Under the pieces are notes generated by a model. That model was not told the origin of the DNA, ran no database searches, and was given only the letters and a program-made list of their open reading frames with translations. From Salisapilia sapeloensis (Eukaryota > Oomycota > Peronosporomycetes > Peronosporales > Salisapiliaceae), in assembly GCA_023334545.1 (NCBI GenBank), contig JAADVB010000047.1, positions 29,476 to 93,475 of the forward strand: a DNA stretch of 64,000 nucleotides, read 5' to 3'. Made by a program: the position numbers and the translations under genes. This document shows, one piece after another, positions 61,119 through 64,000 of this stretch (position 1 is the stretch's first letter; each line of letters opens with the position of its first letter).

Positions 61119-63247
61119 ATGGTCAAGTTCGCCAAGAAACTAGCGTCGTCCGAGCGACAGGAGTGGAAGGGACACTACCTCGAGTACAAGCAGCTCAAGA
61201 AGCGTCTCAAGCATGTGATTGCGTCCACCAAGGACGGACGGCAGGAGACCACGACGGAGCAGGTCGAGGGGTTTGAGAGAGCCCTCGATTCCGAAGTCGA
61301 ACGCGTCGTCCTCTTCTTCCTCGCCAAACAGGGAGACTTTGCCAATACGCTCAAGAAACTGCGAGACGAGCAGGTGTCCATCGAAGGCAAGGACATGGAC
61401 AAGATGCACGAACTCGCTGACAAGTTCCGAGGCATCGGAGACGAACTCGTGCAGCTCCTGCACTTTGTCGAGCTCAACACCACTGGCATTCGCAAGATCC
61501 TCAAGAAGCACGACAAGGCCGTCCACGGACGCAACATCATGGGCACCTACCTCTCATCCCGAGCGGACTCCCAGGCGTCCCACCTCCAGCAGCTCTACCA
61601 CGACGAAGGCATCTCGGCCATCATCGCCACCGTCCGAGCGGCGCTGAGTGAACTACGCAAGGCAGAGGTAGCTTCCATATCTTTTTTCTGTTAATTAAAA
61701 TCCTAACGACTCGGATATAGCAACGCCTGGACTCGAGCGACCAGAAGCAGTCCATCCACAGACGCATCTCGGAGGACGAGCCGGTGCTAAAAAAAATCGC
61801 TCTAGCACGCAGTCGTCTGCAGCAGTCCACTCGCTACGTCAAGTCGGTCGCGGCCAGAGCGCTCATCTTCGACGACGAGAGCTCCGATGAGGACGAGGAG
61901 AGCGCCACGTACGAGTCCTTCCGACGCCTGCAAGAGAGCTCCACCATGTCTCGCTGGCTCAACATGATTTCCACCTTTTTGTACATGGCCAACTACTACA
62001 TTGTAGCTCCGACGAGCGGAGACTATGCCGCCAAGCTCGGTGGAGACGCCGCCTTGACCGGTGTCATCATCGGTATGACGCCCATCGCTTCTCTCGTCGG
62101 CGCCGTCTTGTACAGCTGGTGGGCCAACAAGTCCTACCGCCACCCGTTCCTCTTCGCCGGCTCGTGCCTCATGCTCGGTAACCTCCTCTACGGCGCCGCC
62201 ATCCGCTTCGAAAGCATCGAGATGGTGATCGCCGGACGTATCCTGAACGGATTCGGAGGCGCCAGAGCCATCAACCGACGGTACATCGCCGAGAACTACA
62301 GTCGAGAAGAGCGGACGCAAGGATCGGCCAACTTCGTCACGGCCAGCGCCCTCGGCATCGCCGCCGGACCCGCCACCGCCGCCGTGCTGAACAACATACC
62401 GAACTTTACGGTCCTCGGGTTTGATGTAACGGACGAGACGGCGCCCGGGTGGGTCATGTGCTTCCTCTGGCTGCTCTTCAACATCCTCATGCTCCTCTTC
62501 TTCAAGGAACCGACGCACCCGACACACCAGAAGCAGGATAAGCAGAGCCAGGACGAAATGGAGAAGGGCCAAGCCAGTCCGAACGAAAGCACTTCGCTCC
62601 TGAAACGCCGATCGACGGCCAGCAACCACGACCGCCCGCACTTGCGCACGCTTTGGCGCAACGTCCCGGTCGTCGTCTCGCTCACTATCTACGTCGTCCT
62701 CAAGCTTGTCCAAGAGTGCTTGCTCACGGGAAGCTCCACGATCGCAGAGTACAACTTCGGCTGGAGCACCACGACGTCGGGACTCTACCTCGCCGCTCTC
62801 GGCCTGCTCATGTTCCCCACCAACATGGGCGTCAACTGGCTCAGCTTCCGACACGACGACAGAGAGATCATGCTGCTGTCCGAGGTGCTCATGGCGGTCG
62901 GCATCGCCGTCATGCTCAACTACGGAACCTACTTTTTGGCCCAGTTCATCATCGGAGGCATGATCATCTTCGTCGCGACCAACGTCCTCGAGGACGTCAA
63001 CATGTCTCTCCTGTCCAAGACGGTGCCCAAGTCCTTTGCCAAGGGAACCTTCAACTCCGGACTGTTGGCGACTGAGTTTGGCACCTTTGGAAGATCCGTT
63101 GGGGACTTGTTGGTCACGGTCGCAGGTCTCCCAGGCATCGCCTACGTCCTGAATCTGACCTTCATCCCGCTGCTCGTTGTGACCCTCCTTGCCACCCTCT
63201 ACACCGCTCACACATACAAGCAGCTCGACTCAACGGATGACGACTAG
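61119..63247 (+). CDS. SPX-MFS phosphate transporter
   Basis: Two exons (61119-61667, 61721-63247) joined over a 53-nt intron give 691 residues. The SPX domain (about 1-190) starts MVKFAKKLASSERQEW, with YKQLKKRLK (the Lys-rich inositol pyrophosphate pocket) and GIRKILKKHDKA. A short linker with acidic stretch (DDESSDEDEE) leads to an MFS domain of about 11-12 membrane segments (about 275-680; e.g. FLYMANYYIVAPTSGDYAA, GRILNGFGGARAINRRYIAE). SPX-MFS proteins load phosphate into vacuoles (PHT5/VPT in plants). A cytosolic loop between the halves is Gln/Ser/Lys-rich. The SPX domain probably senses inositol pyrophosphates. Confidence 0.94.
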
Positions 63248-64000
63248 TACTTTCTAGAGACAGCGCTTCAGGATATGTCGGCTCAAGCAAGAGGGACGAC
63301 CATCAGCATTTTAGTAACGCATGATATACATCCCCTTGTTCCAGCGTCTTCCTAGTCTTCGTCTAGCCAAAGCTACTCTCTACCAGTGCGCATTTTTCCC
63401 ATCGAGACGATGGTTGGCACAAGAAAAGCTTCCAATGAGATCACCAGTAAGTACCAGCGAAGGCATTCACATCTAGTGGGAGGTGCACTTTGTGGTGTCG
63501 CCACTATTCTTCCCTTCATTGCCTGGATATCTGTCTGTCAGTCCTGACTGGGTCATACAGCGAAGACTCATAATAGATAGAGTAGTTCTACTACGAACGA
63601 GTACACCGAAGCCACTGTTGTCACGTACGATGCACCTAGAAAGGTGCTGGAGAATAGTGGTGGCTTTTGAGTTAAAAGTAAGACGCATTAAAATGTACCA
63701 CAAACTATCTTCTGCCTGGTCCAAGCCTTCATGCATAACATTTACGAGCCAAAATCTAAGATTAAAGCATATACAGGAACACTAGGTGGCTTTGTGCCAT
63801 TATTTACGCAATAGTTCTCAACCATGCTATAACATGGCTCATAGTTAATATTGTTCAAGCTGCTATACCAAGTACTCTCTTCCGGTTCGTCATACATGCC
63901 CTCGTGTTCACGCCCTAGATGCACAATTTCATTCGAGCGCAAAAACCAGACCAACCTCATTCTTGAGACGGAGAAATCCGTTAGATCGCTCCAGATCGTG
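63248..64000. other. Right-edge spacer with two weak open frames
   Basis: No gene is convincing in these 753 bp. A 45-codon plus-strand frame at 63411-63548 (MVGTRKASNE...) ends in a hydrophobic segment (GGALCGVATILPFIAW). A minus-strand frame at 63742-64000 is open to the window edge (about 86 codons) and could be the last exon of a gene lying to the right. Neither has a recognised domain. Confidence 0.3.
63742..64000 (-). CDS. Possible partial gene at right edge
   Basis: An open frame on the minus strand runs from the window edge to a stop at 63742. It reads TIWSDLTDFSVSRMRLVWF at the edge and ends with YALILDFGS. An alternative overlapping frame from the edge (HDLERSNGFLRLKNEVGLV) closes after 23 codons and also looks protein-like. 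I cannot tell which, if either, is coding. No family recognised. Confidence 0.22.
   Translation of the reverse strand, partial: TIWSDLTDFSVSRMRLVWFLRSNEIVHLGREHEGMYDEPEESTWYSSLNNINYEPCYSMVENYCVNNGTKPPSVPVYALILDFGS

Noticed and set aside
61802-63211. 469-codon minus-strand frame inside the SPX-MFS gene
   Set aside because: It is antisense to a fully conserved MFS domain and reads as Glu/Val/Asp-rich text, the usual shadow of a GC-rich third position.
1-64000. CRISPR arrays, phage genes, insertion sequences, intact retroelements
   Set aside because: No spaced direct repeats, transposase, integrase or reverse transcriptase motifs were seen; the window is eukaryotic nuclear DNA.

Overview
This is nuclear DNA of a eukaryote with small, tightly packed, intron-containing genes, most likely an oomycete (stramenopile). 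The inference rests on the mix of genes: a mitochondrial HslV protease, ciliary genes (BBS4, a CFAP119-like protein) that imply a flagellated stage, zinc-finger proteins built of C-x4-C-x9-C-x2-H units with GGG linkers (known from oomycetes as 'WRKY19-like'), and fusions of cyclic-nucleotide-binding domains to unrelated partners. I cannot name the species. About 41 protein genes and two initiator tRNA genes fill the window on both strands. Intergenic distances are often below 100 bp. The introns I could resolve by eye are mostly 45-92 nt, begin GTAC or GTAT more often than GTAAGT, and usually end TAG.

Left part (1-16 kb): a partial six-exon gene running off the left edge, a mitochondrial PDK/BCKDK-type kinase, a small unknown gene, a PAQR receptor, cyclase-associated protein, a CFAP119-like protein, a cyclic-nucleotide-binding/mitochondrial-carrier fusion, HslV, the PKA regulatory subunit, a small unknown gene, the rRNA-processing factor EFG1, and an AGC kinase with PDZ and zinc-finger modules. 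Middle (18-46 kb): a tandem WW protein, a SulP-STAS-CNB transporter, a PDZ coiled-coil protein, a Nop6-like RRM protein, a DDX47/Rrp3 helicase, the APC/C activator Cdh1/FZR1, a CDP-alcohol phosphotransferase, COQ2, two zinc-finger paralogues flanking a small four-exon gene, an unknown 522-residue protein, a TPR and an ankyrin protein whose start codons lie 8 bp apart, legumain, endonuclease V, an unknown six-exon gene, BBS4 and a GOLGA7/ERF4-like protein. Right part (46-64 kb): a CNB3-RGS protein, a 1113-residue EF-hand protein, a coiled-coil protein, two membrane proteins, a double MSP-domain protein, two initiator tRNA-Met genes in inverted orientation, a plasma-membrane-type Ca2+-ATPase and an SPX-MFS phosphate transporter.

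The genes do not form an operon-like system, but cAMP and Ca2+ signalling recurs. Four genes carry cyclic-nucleotide-binding domains (7.0, 9.7, 19.3 and 46.5 kb), joined by an AGC kinase, an RGS module, an EF-hand protein and a Ca2+ pump. Ribosome biogenesis is represented three times (EFG1, Nop6-like, DDX47). Several long spacers (11.7-12.5, 15.9-18.2, 23.6-24.8, 29.9-30.7 kb) hold only short broken reading frames that may be decayed genes. All gene models are manual; exon joins were checked for reading phase but not against RNA.
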